In this document: positions 1 through 13,600 of the stretch, one piece after another | Numbering within the stretch: the stretch's first letter is position 1 | Layout: every line of letters begins with the position of its first letter | Assembly: GCA_020809705.1 (NCBI GenBank) | Contig: CP085827.1 | Coordinates: 2,170,001 to 2,234,000, forward strand | DNA from: Calonectria ilicicola | Taxonomy: Eukaryota > Ascomycota > Sordariomycetes > Hypocreales > Nectriaceae | Reading direction: 5' to 3' | Length of the DNA stretch: 64,000 nt | Made by a program: the position numbers and the translations under genes | The notes under the pieces: generated by a model | What the model saw: only the letters and a program-made list of their open reading frames with translations | Told to the model about the DNA's origin: nothing | Databases searched by the model: none

Positions 1-1
1 C

Positions 2-744
2 CTCCAGAGGCTTGGGGTCGACTGCATTGACCTCTTCTATGTTCACCGATTTGACCAGGTGACACCTGTTGAAAAGACCATGGAAGCCCTTGTGGAGCTG
101 AAGAAGTAAGCAAGAATGTTCAATTTTGGAGAGGTATATGCGCTAATGCGAGACACAGGGAAGGGAAAATAAAACATATTGGATTCTCCGAGTGCTCCTC
201 GGACACTCTTCGACGTGGTCATGCTATTGGGCCTGTTTCGGCAGTACAGATAGAGTATAATCCATGGTCTCTTGACATTGAGAACGAAACCGGAACGAAC
301 CTCCGAGATACTTGCAAAGAGCTTGGCGTCGCGATAGTCACTTACTCACCCCTTGGCAGAGGGTTCCTCACCGGAAAGTACCAGTGTATGGAAGACTTTG
401 GAGAAGATGACAATCGTCGGCTTATGCCTAGATTCAGACCTGAGAACTTTTCCAAAAATCTAGACCTTGTCAAAATATTCGAGAGGGTTGCAACAGAAAA
501 AGGTTGCACTGCCTCGCAGGTCGTTCTTGCTTGGATCATGGCCCAAGGACCCGAGTTTATCCCTATCCCAGGGACTAAGAACATTAAATACCTCGAGGAA
601 AATATGGGAGCCATCAATGTTTCTGTAATTCCAGAGGAGGATGCCTACATTAGGGAGACGCTCAACTCAATGGGAGGTGCCAGCGGCAGCAGAACTGTGG
701 AACAGTCCAACTCTTTCGCTGATACGGCACCATTGCGAACATAG
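2..744 (+). CDS. Aldo-keto reductase, C-terminal part (5' end outside window)
   Basis: NAD(P)H-dependent oxidoreductase of the aldo-keto reductase superfamily, cut by the left edge. Exons as read: <2-105 and 159-744, with a 53 bp intron (GTAAGC..CACAG). The first exon reads through [10 protein letters not shown], the strand that carries the conserved catalytic His in this family. The join gives [13 protein letters not shown], a family hallmark, followed by [24 protein letters not shown] and near the end [16 protein letters not shown], the usual cofactor-binding C-terminal segment. This resembles the YakC/AKR13-like branch common in fungi. The substrate cannot be told from sequence. The catalytic Asp, Tyr and Lys expected earlier in the barrel lie outside the window. 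Intact as far as visible. Confidence 0.9.
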
Positions 745-1171
745 GGTTCTGGTACGAAGGAGGATTTTGGCACCTAAAATATTCTAAGAATTTATTTTTG
801 AGTGGGAAAGGTGTATGATCTTATTGGCATCTCCTGCCGGGACGTGCAGTAAGTTACATAATGAGACGAGTGACAATACATGGTTATTGGCCATTACTAT
901 ATCTATATCCACAAATAACTAAATATCCATGAATAATCAATACCTAGCTCCCCATGGACATATTCTCACAAGTTGTGATGAAGAAATCAAAAGACATGAA
1001 CTTTGCATTCCGCACCCACCCATGTATATTCTAGCAGGATTGTTAGATGTGCACTCGAGAGCAAGGTATGATGTGTATGATGTGTAAGCAGATGCCTCTG
1101 CATTTCACTTCCAATCTCATAACATATCATCTCCTCAAACTCTATAAGATCGCCATTATCAACAGACTACA
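745..1171. other. Intergenic, tail-to-tail between AKR and kinase-like gene
   Basis: Between two convergent genes, so mostly 3' untranslated sequence. It is A+T-leaning and contains a short direct repeat of the ATGATGTGT type around 1068-1085. I see no gene, RNA or transposon signature. Confidence 0.5.
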
Positions 1172-2296
1172 TCAATTTTGGTCGGGTTGAGTGTGGCCTA
1201 GCCAAAACGGTGGTAGTGGCGGTGCTGGAGGTAAGTTAGAAGGTTTGTCGCGGGGAATTGTAACGGGTGATCCCTTTTCGTCCAGTAAAGGTTTGTACAT
1301 CCGAGTGTCCCTTTCTTTGGGATCTTCTCCAAATAATCGGCGACCTGCGCTTACAAATGAACTCCAACCCATAACCATGATCCCCTGGGTGGCAAGCAAC
1401 GCGAGTGTGTTGTCAACACCATCCGTAGATGGAATATTAACTAGAGCAGTAATATCTCGCCCTATCTTGCTATTTTCAGCATGCAAGATAGACTTGGAAA
1501 AGCTTGATGGCAAAAAGCTAGCTTCAGCGAAATCAATCACGGTGATGTGGCCACTGTCGCTAAGGATAAAATTTTCTAACCACACATCACTGTAACAAAA
1601 GACAATAGGCTCTCTTGAGAGATTTTGAACACGATGCTGACGTTTGGTAACCCTGAGGAACTGGAGGGAATGCGTTAGCCATCATGGTCCTGGGTTTGCT
1701 TATTACCACTTTACCTCGTTAATGTTATCCTCCAGTTGCTGCGCACTCTTGTAATGGCGAGGTGCTTCTCCATCTTCAAATAGAGTATGACGTATTCTCC
1801 CACCATTTACAGCCCTTGGGGCCGTACCATTTGGCACAGGGATGCGATGCATTTCGGATAGGGCCAAGGCAATCCTCGAGTACACAAAATCCTTAGCTTG
1901 AGGATCCTCCGCACCTTTCAATCGGTTACCAGCTGTCTTTCCTGGGATGTATTCCATAACAATGAATGATCTGTAGCCAAAGTTATATGCCAATCCTGTA
2001 CCAGAAGGAACCTGTAGCTCGCAAGCATAGAAGACGGCTGGTGCCCTAACAGGGGATTGGAGGCGTCGCAGCTCTTGATGTGCCATATTTTGTGCATCCA
2101 TCTCTCCCCAAATAATAGACGATCCATATTTTATCCAGAAAACAGGCTCATTTGGAGGATATGCAAGGCCCATATTGTATCCTTGTGGGTGCTTCGCAGT
2201 GCATAGTTGCATCAGTTTAGCAGGTCCAGGAATCTGGACGCCAGGTGGGCAAGGAAGCCCATGATACTCCCGATTTAAAAGCACTGGATCAGACAT
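1172..2296 (-). CDS. Aminoglycoside phosphotransferase/choline kinase-like protein
   Basis: Protein-kinase-fold small-molecule phosphotransferase of the fungal APH family; substrate unknown. Exons on the minus strand: 2296-1715 and 1660-1172, intron GTAAAG..CTCCAG of 54 bp, giving 356 aa. The N-lobe has EPVFWIKYGSS, in the position of the usual lysine-bearing strand, and SFIVMEYIPGKTAG, the hinge. The join restores EPIVFCYSDVWLENFIL, the catalytic loop, followed by HITVIDFAEASFLP, the metal-binding DF segment. The common HGD triplet of APH enzymes is replaced by YSD, a variant I recall in many fungal members. An alternative donor 6 bp downstream gives the wrong frame. Starts at the first in-frame ATG. 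No signal peptide. Confidence 0.82.
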
Positions 2297-2982
2297 GGAG
2301 AAATAATGTTAATAGATGATCTGAGTGAAAGATAGAAAAAATGGTGAGCGTCGGTGCTGTGGTTGAAGGAAAATTTATCATAATTATAGTGAGCGACAAG
2401 CTGTTGGACTCATGTGGCTCAACTAAACCCACGTGACATGATGGATTACATGACGTTGGCTGTGACTGGTTCCCCACTTAAAATGTGATAAGGATGGCCT
2501 ACTTAAAGCCGGCCGACAAGGCCTGCAGAATGATCAAAACAATCAATTCACATTATTGGCCCACGTTAGCAGTTATTTTAGGATCTAGGCAACAGCACGT
2601 TGGTTGAGCATTACAGAGTTGCCTTTTTCGCAGAGGTCGTCGAATTTACTACATATTGGCCAACAAAACAGGCCCACTTCTTTAAGCGCCGGATTGGGGG
2701 TAAATTGTAGATATCACATCATGAGACGACGCCGCTGTGTGTTGGTGATATCTATCGCCGTGACGCCGAGGCGGAATTCGTTGGCCTTGTCAACTTATGT
2801 AATTTGTTAGCCGGTCAAGTGTGTGACCAACGCAATCATGCGACCTCTCGGTGGAGACTCTGTTGGGTTTGAGGGTTTCTCGTTGATATCATGGGATTCT
2901 CAATTCTTAGTGCCAATTAGGTATCTATATAAATCGCCGAAAGCATTTCAAAAGTTATAATTCTTTTCCCAATTCAACCACT
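2297..2982. other. Divergent intergenic/promoter region
   Basis: Lies between the minus-strand kinase-like gene and the plus-strand gene that follows, so it should hold both promoters. A TATA-like CTATATAAAT lies at about 2924-2933, 50-60 bp before the next open frame. No coding potential recognised. Confidence 0.45.
2924..2933 (+). promoter_or_regulatory. TATA-like box upstream of the 2983 gene
   Basis: The sequence CTATATAAAT fits a TATA element and is placed 50-60 bp ahead of the open frame that starts near 2983. A transcript starting about 30 bp downstream would leave almost no 5' leader. That matters because no in-frame ATG exists there. Confidence 0.4.
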
Positions 2983-3888
2983 TTGAGATCTACCAGTATC
3001 TTTTCATCTTCAGATATCAACGATAAAAGCTATCTTTACACAACCACTTTCGGTTCTCAACAACTGCCAAATTTCATCATATCACAAGACTTGGAGATTC
3101 CTCAAGATGGATTCAACATCACAGAGAATCCTTCATCTCTTCCTAGCGGGTTGCTACCTGGAATTTGTGAAAATATCTTCATCGAGTTCTTGAGGGTATC
3201 TTCTGGCGGCGAACTCGTTAGCCAATCCAACTTGGCAAAGAATCACGCTGTTCTCAAAATTGATTTCATAAAAAATGTCATGGGTTTCGAAGGCGTGCGC
3301 TTGGCTATGGACCCCGATTTCGATCTCGCCAGCACCGGACCCAATGGTGAAGAGCCCAGTTATAAGCCGGGGAAGCTGTGCATCAAACCTGTGAAGTACA
3401 AGGCGGCTTCGCTTAGCTCAGCCCGTACTTGCCAGCTTGCCTTGGCTCCAAATATCTCACTTGATCAGATTCTCCGGACAATTTTCCGGTATCACATGCA
3501 AGATTTCTCATTTGTTAACATAAATGACAAGTATTATGGTTGTCGTGACTTTATGTAAGTGTGAAGATCATGAAACAGATGCGATTCAGAACCTGGTTAT
3601 TTGAAAAGCCAACTAACATGCTTGTACTTCAGGGCACAAACTATCTGGATACTTGAACAGGCTGGATTCATTGGGAGAACAATCCATTGGTCTCATATTA
3701 ATGACCCACCCACCACAGTTAATGTTGTATATGATGCTTTGGGAATGCGATGGGCAACAGGACGAGCTGGTGCTTCCCCGATAGACAAGGGCCGTTTCGA
3801 TATATATCGTCGTGTTGAAGCTTCTGAGATACCATATGCTGGGTCGGCAAGATCTCAGTACATAAGCGAGTTGGTCCGTCACCTGTAA
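2983..3888 (+). CDS. Hypothetical fungal protein, possibly DUF7770-like; start codon unclear
   Basis: Two exons, 2983-3554 and 3633-3888, joined by a GTAAGT..CTTCAG intron of 78 bp; the join gives DFMAQTIWILEQAGFIG. About 275 aa if read from the upstream end of the frame. The pattern YYGCRDFM, then an LEQAGFI helix, then a short C-terminal domain recalls the fungal DUF7770 family, but I would not rely on that. The frame is open from 2911, and 2983 is a TTG, not an ATG. The first ATG in the transcript direction (3107) is out of frame and stops after about 25 codons. The first in-frame ATG is near 3279. So the N-terminus is unsettled: an unseen 5' exon, a non-AUG start, a shorter protein or a decayed gene. 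It ends 260 bp before a retrotransposon. Confidence 0.5.
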
Positions 3889-4146
3889 ATTGCCCTTTCT
3901 GGGTAGATATATCTGTGGTGTAAGAATATTATCTAAATAAGCTTACAAATGAATATATATGTTCGTATTACAAGCTATCATAGAAGTCAGTAGCCCTATG
4001 CAGAAAGCATCACAAACAAAGACCTGTAGCTAGCTAGATTGAGCACAACAACAAGAAGAGTCATAATCACGATAGCAGCTACAACAAATTGTGGCCGTGA
4101 CTACACCATGTGAAAGAATCGGAACCTACCCACAATATCACAAAAC

Positions 4147-4151
4147 TTTTA
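4147..4151. repeat. Target-site duplication TTTTA, left copy (copia element)
   Basis: Five bases immediately before the 5' LTR are TTTTA, identical to the five bases immediately after the 3' LTR (17731-17735). This is the expected staggered-cut duplication for an LTR retrotransposon and fixes the outer borders of the nest. Confidence 0.85.
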
Positions 4152-4326
4152 TGTGGAGACTAGTTGTGGCTGGCCTCGATGGCCTCACGGCCTCAATGCG
4201 TTGTCGCAGCCCCACAGCCAATTAGGGCTAGACCTAGCTATAAAACATATAGTTGACTGCTCTTTATTTTATAGGAATTAAGGCTCTTTTAATCTCTTGT
4301 TATGATCTAATGATTAAAGTGTAATA
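4152..4326 (+). repeat. 5' LTR of Ty1/copia-like element (175 bp)
   Basis: Starts TGTGGAGACTAG and aligns without gaps over 175 bp with 17556-17730. Differences between the two LTRs are overwhelmingly C/T or G/A transitions. The first half of this copy keeps G where the 3' LTR has A. Its second half has T or A where the 3' LTR keeps C or G. Both LTRs end in TA rather than the textbook CA. Confidence 0.88.
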
Positions 4327-6940
4327 ATTATAAGCCTGGGTGGCTATATAAGCTAGTAATTTCTATTATTATATTTTATATTTAATTAAATAAATTAGAT
4401 AATGTTTTTTTTTATTATTTTTTAATATTAAATATAATAAATATTATTATTATATATTTAAAATAATTATTAATATTAATATTATAAATATTTAAAGATT
4501 TTTAATTATTATTAAATTTTATTTATTAAAATAATAAATTAAATAGATTTTTATATTAAAAGATTATATATAAAATTTAAAATTTTAAAAATATATTAAT
4601 TTTAATAAAGAAAATATAATAAATAATTTAAATATTATTTTTAATTTAATATTTTTTAATAAAATAAAGAAAAAGATAAAAGATAAATAGAAAAAAAGGG
4701 ATAAATAAGTATATTATAAGATATAGATATTATTATAAAGCTAGAAATAGAGCTTAAAATAGCTAATTTTAAATTTATTACTTTTAAAAAGTAAGCTTAA
4801 GAGAAATTAGCTTTATATACTTAAATTATTAAAATTATTAAGGAAGTTTATTATTAAGAAATTATTAATAAGATTATTAAATAATATAAAGATTATATTA
4901 CTTATAAACTTATTAAAGCTTTTAAAGTAAAGTTTATATTAAAAGAAAATAATATAATTAATAAAATAAGATTATATTATATAAATTATTTAAAAAATAT
5001 TAATTATATAAATTAAAAACCTAAAACTTAATATATAATTTAAAATTTAATTTAAATTTAAAGTAATATTTATAATATCTTTAAGATTAAAGAAACACTT
5101 ACTATTTATAATTTCCTCTAAATAATTAATATTTAATTTACTTCTTCTTAGACATAGAACTAATTAGACCAACTTATAGAAAAAAATCAAGAAATAAGTA
5201 ATTAACTCACTTAAGAGCTATAGAAATATCTTCCTAAAAGTTATCTTAAGCCAATTACATTCTAAGCATATAAACATTTATACCACACTAAAAGACCTCT
5301 TAAAGATATAGTAAATAGCCCCTTTTAAGAGCCCTAAATGTTTATATAATAGAAAATTCTATAAGTTTATAGTAATTAAATGTATATACCTTTAATATAT
5401 ACTTATAAAAGATTTTAATTTTAAGCTTAATAAAAAGCTAATAAATAAGAATTATACTTATATATATATATAATTTTAAAAGTTTAAATAGAATAAGTTT
5501 TATAAAGAGATAGTATAAAAAAATTAAATTTTTATTATAATAATTATAAAAAATAATAAATAAAATATAATTCTATTAATTATTATTATTATAATTCTTA
5601 ATCTAATATTATTATATATAATATAAAAAATTATATTAATATTTATAATATTAAAAATAGCTCTTTACTTACTTTATTAAAGTATATTAATTGATAATTA
5701 TAGTATTATTCACTTAATTAACTTAAAGGAATAGCTTATAAAAGGATCTTTTATATTAGAAAAAGGAGGCTATATGGAGGCAGACTTAAGCTAGTTTTTA
5801 ATTATAAAAAAAGCAAATATATATTAAAAAATCTATTTAAAAACTTAATTAATACTTATATAATTAATCTAGAGCTTAATAATATTATTATAATAAAAGG
5901 ATTTTATATTAATATTATATTAAAAGCTTATTTAAAGGAGATTGAAGTCTAGTATTATAGTTTTAATTACTCTTTATATTTTAAAAGCTTAAAGTAAAGT
6001 ATTTTTTTAATTAAGTATAAATATATATATAATATAATAGTTCTTTAATATAAATTAATTTCTATTTACTTATTAAATTAATTAATACTTAATAATATAA
6101 TTCTAATTAATAATATAAATATTTAATTAATTATTATTATATTAGAAAATAAAAAATAAAGCTTTATTTATTAATTTAAATCTTTAAAGGATCCTCTAAA
6201 GCTAAAAGAGAATACTAAGAAGCTATAATATAAATAAGCAAGGCATCTTAGAATTATAATATTAAAGGAGCTAGTAAGAAAAGATCATAACATATAAATC
6301 AAAAGAATTATAAGGATAAACTATAAGATTTATATTTAAATATATATAAAATAGATTATATTATATAAATAATTAAATTATTATTTACTAAGATCATTTT
6401 GGTATATTTACTAGGACTTATAAGATTACCCTAGAGAATATAATAGCTTTAACTAGCTTTTAGTTATAAAAGATAAATATAATAGTATATTCTATATATA
6501 ATTTATTATTAATAAATAAGGAATTATTATATTTAATAAATTATTTTAATTTAAGAGCTAGATTAAAAAGCAATTTAGCCTTTTAATATATATTATTAGG
6601 TATAATAATAAGATTACTATTATTATAATTAAAGATTTAATTAAATATTAAAAATAAGTATATAAATAAGATATAGATTTAAAGCTCTTTTTATTAAAGA
6701 TTTATAAGTTAAATAGTATTATTAAATATATAAATTAAAAAGTAATAAATAAATTTAATATAATATTTAATAAAGTAAAGCTTCTAATAAAACTATAGCT
6801 AAAGAGTATTAGAATAGCTATATACTTACTTAATATATTATCTTTAAAAATAAGAAATTAAATATTCTTATTTAAGAAATTAAATATATAATTCAAATAT
6901 TATACTCCTTTACTAATAAAAGAGCTTACAATTAACTTAA

Positions 6941-7070
6941 GGCCTAATTGGAATGGTATGTATATATATGGTTACCACGCCTATCCTTTAATTGAAGGTA
7001 GGGTGTTAGGCTAACAAAAGAGAGATATGAAAGTTAGCCTTAGAGGCTATATAGGGTATTTGGTAGGATA
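6941..7070. other. Island of lower RIP damage inside the copia internal region
   Basis: About 130 bp with clearly more G and C than the surrounding sequence, beginning GGCCTAATTGGAATGGTATG. It contains a perfect 13-base palindrome, TGTTAGGCTAACA, at 7004-7016. Flanking sequence on both sides returns at once to the TA-rich pattern. It could be a small later insertion or a patch of copia sequence poor in RIP target sites. Confidence 0.4.
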
Positions 7071-10000
7071 TATAGCTTATAATATATATTATATATAGAT
7101 ACCTTAATTTATAAAGATTATTATAACTTGAAATATGTAATTTAATAAGTATATTAATTATAAACTAGATAAGCTAAGCTTAATTAAGTATATAATTATT
7201 TAATTTAAAGATTAGGCTTTTTAAATTAAAGAGGAAATTAATAATAAGGTAATATATAAGAGATCTTTATAAGAATTAATATTTATAGATTTAAATTTAG
7301 GGGTAAAGGTATTTATAAGTATAAAAATAATTATTTAAAGTATAATAAAAAATATTAAATATATATTTAATTAAATATTTATAAAACTTTAAATATTAAA
7401 ATAAATTTTAAAATTAAAAAATATATATTTAAGAAATATAATAAAAGCTTAATAAAGTATAAATTAAGTATAATAAATAAAGATAAATATAATAAATTAA
7501 TTATTAATAGAATAATCTATAAGCTTAAAGGTATATATACCTAAGATAATAAATAAGTAACTAGAATAATTAGAGCAGGCAATAAACTAACCAATAAATA
7601 AGATAATAAAGGAAATAATAATTATATTATTATCTAAACTATTAAAGCTTATAATTATTATTAATACTAGTATACTATAAAGCTAGAAATAGAAGTCAGG
7701 ACCTATATATAGAAGAAGTAAAGGTTAAAGGTAAGGCTAACTAATTATTTAAATATTTATAGGTATATAAATATATTATTATTAAGTTTAAAAAATAATA
7801 TAAGATAGAATTAAAGGACTTTAATATAATAAAATTATAATAAAAACTTAATATTAAATTTCTTTATAATTAATTATTATAAGATAAATTATATAGATTT
7901 TAAAAGTATTTAAATTATATTTATAATATTTATAAAAGTAATAAAATAAAAAGAAACTATTTAGATTAATATAATACCAAACCGCCCTAAGTTATATCAA
8001 GATAACCTTCTTAAGCCTTTATAAAACTAAAAAAGATAATAAAATACTTATTAAATAAGTTATTTATTTAAGTAATATATTAGAAGATTAGAACCCTAAT
8101 TAAAAAAGGAATATAAAGAGAAATAGAGTATATAAAGATATAAACTAAATTATTATTACTTAAATAAATCTTTATTTATAAATTTAATTAAAATAAATAT
8201 CTTAAATAATATAAAATAAGATTATATATTTAAGGTAATTTATAAAAAAGCTTTATAATTAAGAGTATATATATTATAATATTTATAATATAATTATTCT
8301 ATATAATTATTACTTTAATTACTTAATTTAATTTAGAAATTAAGTAATTTAATATTATTAATATCTTTATTAATATAATAAAAAGTAAAGATAATATATT
8401 AATTATATATAAATTACTAGATAGATTTAAGTAATTAAATAAGTATATAGAGTTAGACTAAGCTTTATATAGTCTTAAAGATTTGCCCTAGTTATAGTTT
8501 AATGAGTTTATTTTAATCTTTAAGAAGCTAGAAATAGAAGCTAGCTTAGAAGAGCCTTACCTATTTTATATTAAAGCTTATAATATATTTATTATATTTT
8601 TTATAAATAATATTCTAATATTATATTATAAAAATAATATATTTATAATATTAAAAATAATAAAAAATATTAAAAAAATATATAAGATCTTAGATAAAGA
8701 TAATATATAATAATTCCTAGGTATAAAGATAATTTAAGATTATATAAAGCATAAAATATATCTATCTTATAATTTATATATTAAGAAAATAACTATAAAG
8801 TTCAAATTAAATACTATAAATACTCACCCTAATATACTAATTCTAGCAATAAAACTAACTAAAAGATAAGATTAAGTAATTATATAGAAAATAAAAATAT
8901 ATTAGGAAAAAGTTAGTTCCTTATTATATATAGTAATAATAATTAAACTAGATCTTATATTTACAATATTATTATTATTTTATTTTCTTACTAATTTAAG
9001 TTAGAAGTATTAAAATACTATTAACTAAGCTATTTAATATCTTTTTATAATATAAGATCTTATAATTCAATACAATTAAAGTAATAAATTATAGGCTATA
9101 ATAATCGCTAATAATATCTCTTTCACTAATAACTTTAAAATATAAAGATCTTTATAAGGCTATATAATAAGCTTATTTAGCAGACTAATTATATAAAAAG
9201 CCACTTACTAAGCTATTATAATAATATTAATAATAAAGGTAGAAATACTTACTTTAGAATATATTATAAAAAAATAATTAGTTTAAAGTACCTTTTTAGT
9301 AAAATATACTTTAACCTAGAGATAGACTAAAATCTATAATATAATAATCTTTAAATTATATAACTTATTATTAAAAAAGGCAATTAAATAATAACCTAAT
9401 TATAATATATTAATATTATAAATATATAATTATATTAAAAGTATAAAAAATGCTCCTTTAAGATAATTTATTTAGAAATAGGGTAAATACCTACTAATAG
9501 GCTCACTAAAGTACTATTATAATAGCACTTTAAGCAATTTCAAGTATTATTAAATATAATAAATCTTAGCCAAATAAAATAAAAATAATATATAAAGAAA
9601 AATAATTTATTAAATTAAGCTTATTTTAGCTCTTTCTTAAGTAATATTTAAAATTATTAAATTATATATTATATTACTTTTTAAATATATTTTAAATAAT
9701 AATAATATTTATAAATTTATTAAATAAAATATAAATGTATAAATATTATTTTTTTAGATTATTAATAATACCTTAGGACTTTCTTTTATTTACTTTTTAA
9801 GTAATTATCTTATTAATATCTTATTTAAAAAATTTAAAACTCTTATTTAATATTTTTATAAGTAAATAAAAAATATACTTTATATAAGTTATTATTTATA
9901 TAATTAATTAATATAAATATATTAAAAATAATATTAATAATTATTTATTTTATAAATAATATAATATTTAAAATATCTTTTTATTATATAATAATTCTTA

Positions 10001-10231
10001 AATTAATTTTTTTAATAATAGTAAAATATAAGTAATTCTTATAAAATAGATTAAATAATACTTTTAAAATATTAGAAGTTAAAGATTAAGTATAAGAAAA
10101 AAGTTTAGAGTATAAGAATTAAAAATTCTAGGCTTAGTAATCTAGGTATATTATAAAATATAGATTAATTATATAAAATATAGAAAGTAAGTATAAAAAT
10201 ACTTATAAATATATATTTAAAAGTAAATAAT

Positions 10232-10628
10232 TGTTATAACCCATGACACACCTAGGCAGTCAAACAAGGCAGAAACAATGCTCACCTACCCTATAGCCCC
10301 ATACCAACCAATAAGGAAGCGCTCACAAGCAATCACTCATAGCATTGATGATCATAGGGTGATCACTATTTTAATTACCAATATATTAGATAGAACTAAT
10401 ATAATAAGTGCCTATTAAATAATAAGTATATAGATAGGTTAGAATCTGCCCTTATAGCTAATATTACCTAGCTTTTAATATAATTTGATTATCTTAATTA
10501 TAATTAATTATTACTTAATATAATACTTTTATTACTTTATTTTACTATAATACACTTAACCATTCTATTAATAATAAACCTTTTATTTTAATTAATTTAT
10601 TAAATTAAGAATTAATTAAATTATTATA
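10232..10628 (+). repeat. 5' LTR of Ty3/gypsy element (397 bp)
   Basis: Starts TGTTATAACC and aligns over exactly 397 bp with 16736-17132. The first 150 bases or so are GC-normal and apparently unmutated. The rest is TA-rich. The last bases read ATTATTATA, where the 3' LTR has ATTGTTATA. The five bases before it (10227-10231, ATAAT) match those after the 3' LTR. Confidence 0.88.
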
Positions 10629-13600
10629 TATTAAAAGCTTTTATTTAATTAATTATTTATATTAATAATTAAATAATAATAATATCCAAAAAGAACCCTA
10701 CTATTATTATTTCTTTTAATAATATTAAATTAATTATAGAACTATAGTAGGTTAAGAAGAAACTTATAAATATATAAATATAACTTAAAGTAGAAAAAGC
10801 CAGAATTATTATAGTTAAAGAAAACAAGGGTAAAGATATTAGTAAAATTCTAAGACCCCCGGTTCTAGAACCCTTTCTAGGAAAAGCTATTAATGTAGTC
10901 CTCTTCCTTACCCAAATAAAGGGATACTTTTGCTTCTTCCTAATATAACTTATAACCTCTGAAGCCTAGATACTATATACCAAAACCCTCCTCTAAGAGG
11001 ATGTAGAAGTATAATTTGAATCTATTATAAGAGATTATTTAGAAAATAAAGATAATATTGATTAAAATAAAGAGATTTAAGAGATTTTTAAAGATTAAGA
11101 ATATTTTAAAATTATTATTAAAGATAATTTTAATATAATTAATATAAAATAATAAATTATAAATTAATTATATAAACTTAAATAAATAAAATTTTATAAT
11201 TAATATTTAGCTAAGTTTAAAAAAAATTGTAATATAAATAATCTAGGATAATAATATATTAATAAAACTTTATTATAAAGGCTTAAAGAGTAAAATTAAG
11301 GATAAAATCTATAAAAAAGATTAGCTAAAGAAATTCTTAAAGTATATTAAAAGTGCTATCAAGATTAATAAAAGATAATTTAACCAATATAAAAAATATA
11401 TCTAAGATAATAAAAACTTATATATCTTAAATAAAAAAAACCCAAAATAAGTAATAAAGCATTATATATAGGATTTATTTAGGACTAATAGAACTTAATA
11501 TTATTTAAAGATATAATAAAAGTAAGATTATTTACTTTAATTATAAAAAGAAAGGATATAAATCCTTTAAATACTACTTCTTAAAAACAGGAAATTAGTT
11601 TAAACCTATATTAAAAGAATAGAAATAATTTAATACTATAAAAACTCAATGGACCTTAGTACTAAAAGGAAAAAGAATATTATAAGAAAAATTATTTTTA
11701 TTATTATTAAAAAATATAAATCAACTACTATAATTAAATAATATATAAAAAACTATAAATTATATAAAATAAAACTCACTTTATAATAAGAAATCAATAA
11801 AGCTATCCAAAAAGTATAATTAATTTAATAAAAAGGCTAGTCCTACCTTCCCTATAAATGATTAGAATAAGCCAAGAAGATAGAAATCCCTATATCCATC
11901 CTAAATATATATAACAATAAAGCACTAGTATAATAGAATACTTATACTTATAATAAAAATAAAAATAGGAAATAAATAATTAATATTAAAAGAATAGCCT
12001 AATAAGTTAAGAAACTCTTATAAAATAAAGATAAAGTCTTCCTACTTACACAAAACAAATAATAACTAGAAAACCATAACCCCTAATCTATCTAATATTA
12101 AAAGAATAATCCTAAATTAAATATAATATATAAAGAATATAAAAATATCTTATAAGTAAACTATTATAATTATAACTATCTTTAATATATAAAATAAAAA
12201 TAATATATAATATACTTTCTTATTAAAATAGAAGATATAGTTATCTACTATACTTATAGAAGATACTTTAATTAATATAAAGTAATAAAAAGAAACCTCT
12301 ACTACTAGTTTACTATATTAGAACTAGATGAACCTAAATTCCTTAATTATAGTAAGCTACTTTAAAATAAATATTAAAACCTTAAATATAATATCTATAT
12401 AATAAATAAAATAATAGCCTAGTACTAAATAAAACCAAAAAATAAATAAAGCCCCCTATAGAAGAGTAATAGGAGTAACTAGGGCAATAATCCCTGGAGT
12501 TATTAAAAGAATTCCTTAAAAAGCTTTATACTTTATAATTAAAAAGCAATCTTAATAATAATTAAAAATAAAAGTAAGAATTAAAAGAAAGTAATATAAT
12601 ATTATAGTAGATAGTGGAGTTAAGTAAAATTATATAAATTCTTAAATAATTAATAAACTTTAGCTACTATAGATAATAAAAGTTAACCTATATAAGATTA
12701 TTAATATAAAAGGAATATCCTTTAAATATAATAATAATATTATAAATAAGAAAATTAATTATTTAAAAGTTTTTATTAAAGAAAAGAATTAAAAAATAAT
12801 CTTTAATATTATTAATATTAAATAATATAATCTAATTTTAGGGTATCTATAGTTATACTAATATAACCCTAATATCTACTAATATATTAATTAAGTGTAA
12901 ATACCTAAGAAGTATAATATAACTAGTGATATTTCTATAAAATATAATAAAAGATCTTAAACTTCTAGCCCTAACCAAGCAAGAGATATAAGTAAAGAAG
13001 AATCTTCATTACCTAAAGAAATAAAATATAAGTATAAGAATAATTAAAAAAGGTAAAGATAATAAATAATTATTTACCTTAGAATATAATTTTAATAAAT
13101 TAATAAAAGCTTTAAAGAAATAAAAGCTAAAGTAGAAATAGATAGACTATGTAATATACCTTTATAGTACTAAATCTATAAAAAACTCTTTGTAAAAGAA
13201 TTAGATATTGGATTACTTAAGTTTAGCTAATAGGATTATAAAATTATCTTTAAAAATAGATCTAATATTTAATTTTATCTTATTTATAATCTTAATTAAA
13301 TTAAGCTTAATATTTTAAAGGAATATATTTAAGATATACTTAAAAAGGGATATATTTATATTTTAAACTTTAAAGCTAATTACTTTATTATATTTATACT
13401 TAAGAAAAATAGGAAGTTATATTTTATTATAGATTACTAATAGCTTAATAATATTATTATTAAAGATTATATTTTATTATTACTAATTAATAAAATAAAG
13501 AATTACTTTTATAAAGCTAATATCTTTACTATATTAGATCTTAAAGAAGTATATAATCTTATTTATATTAAAAAAAATATAAATAGAAAACTACTTTCTA

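Noticed and set aside
1191..1595. 134-codon plus-strand frame
   Set aside because: Antisense of the second exon of the APH-like gene.
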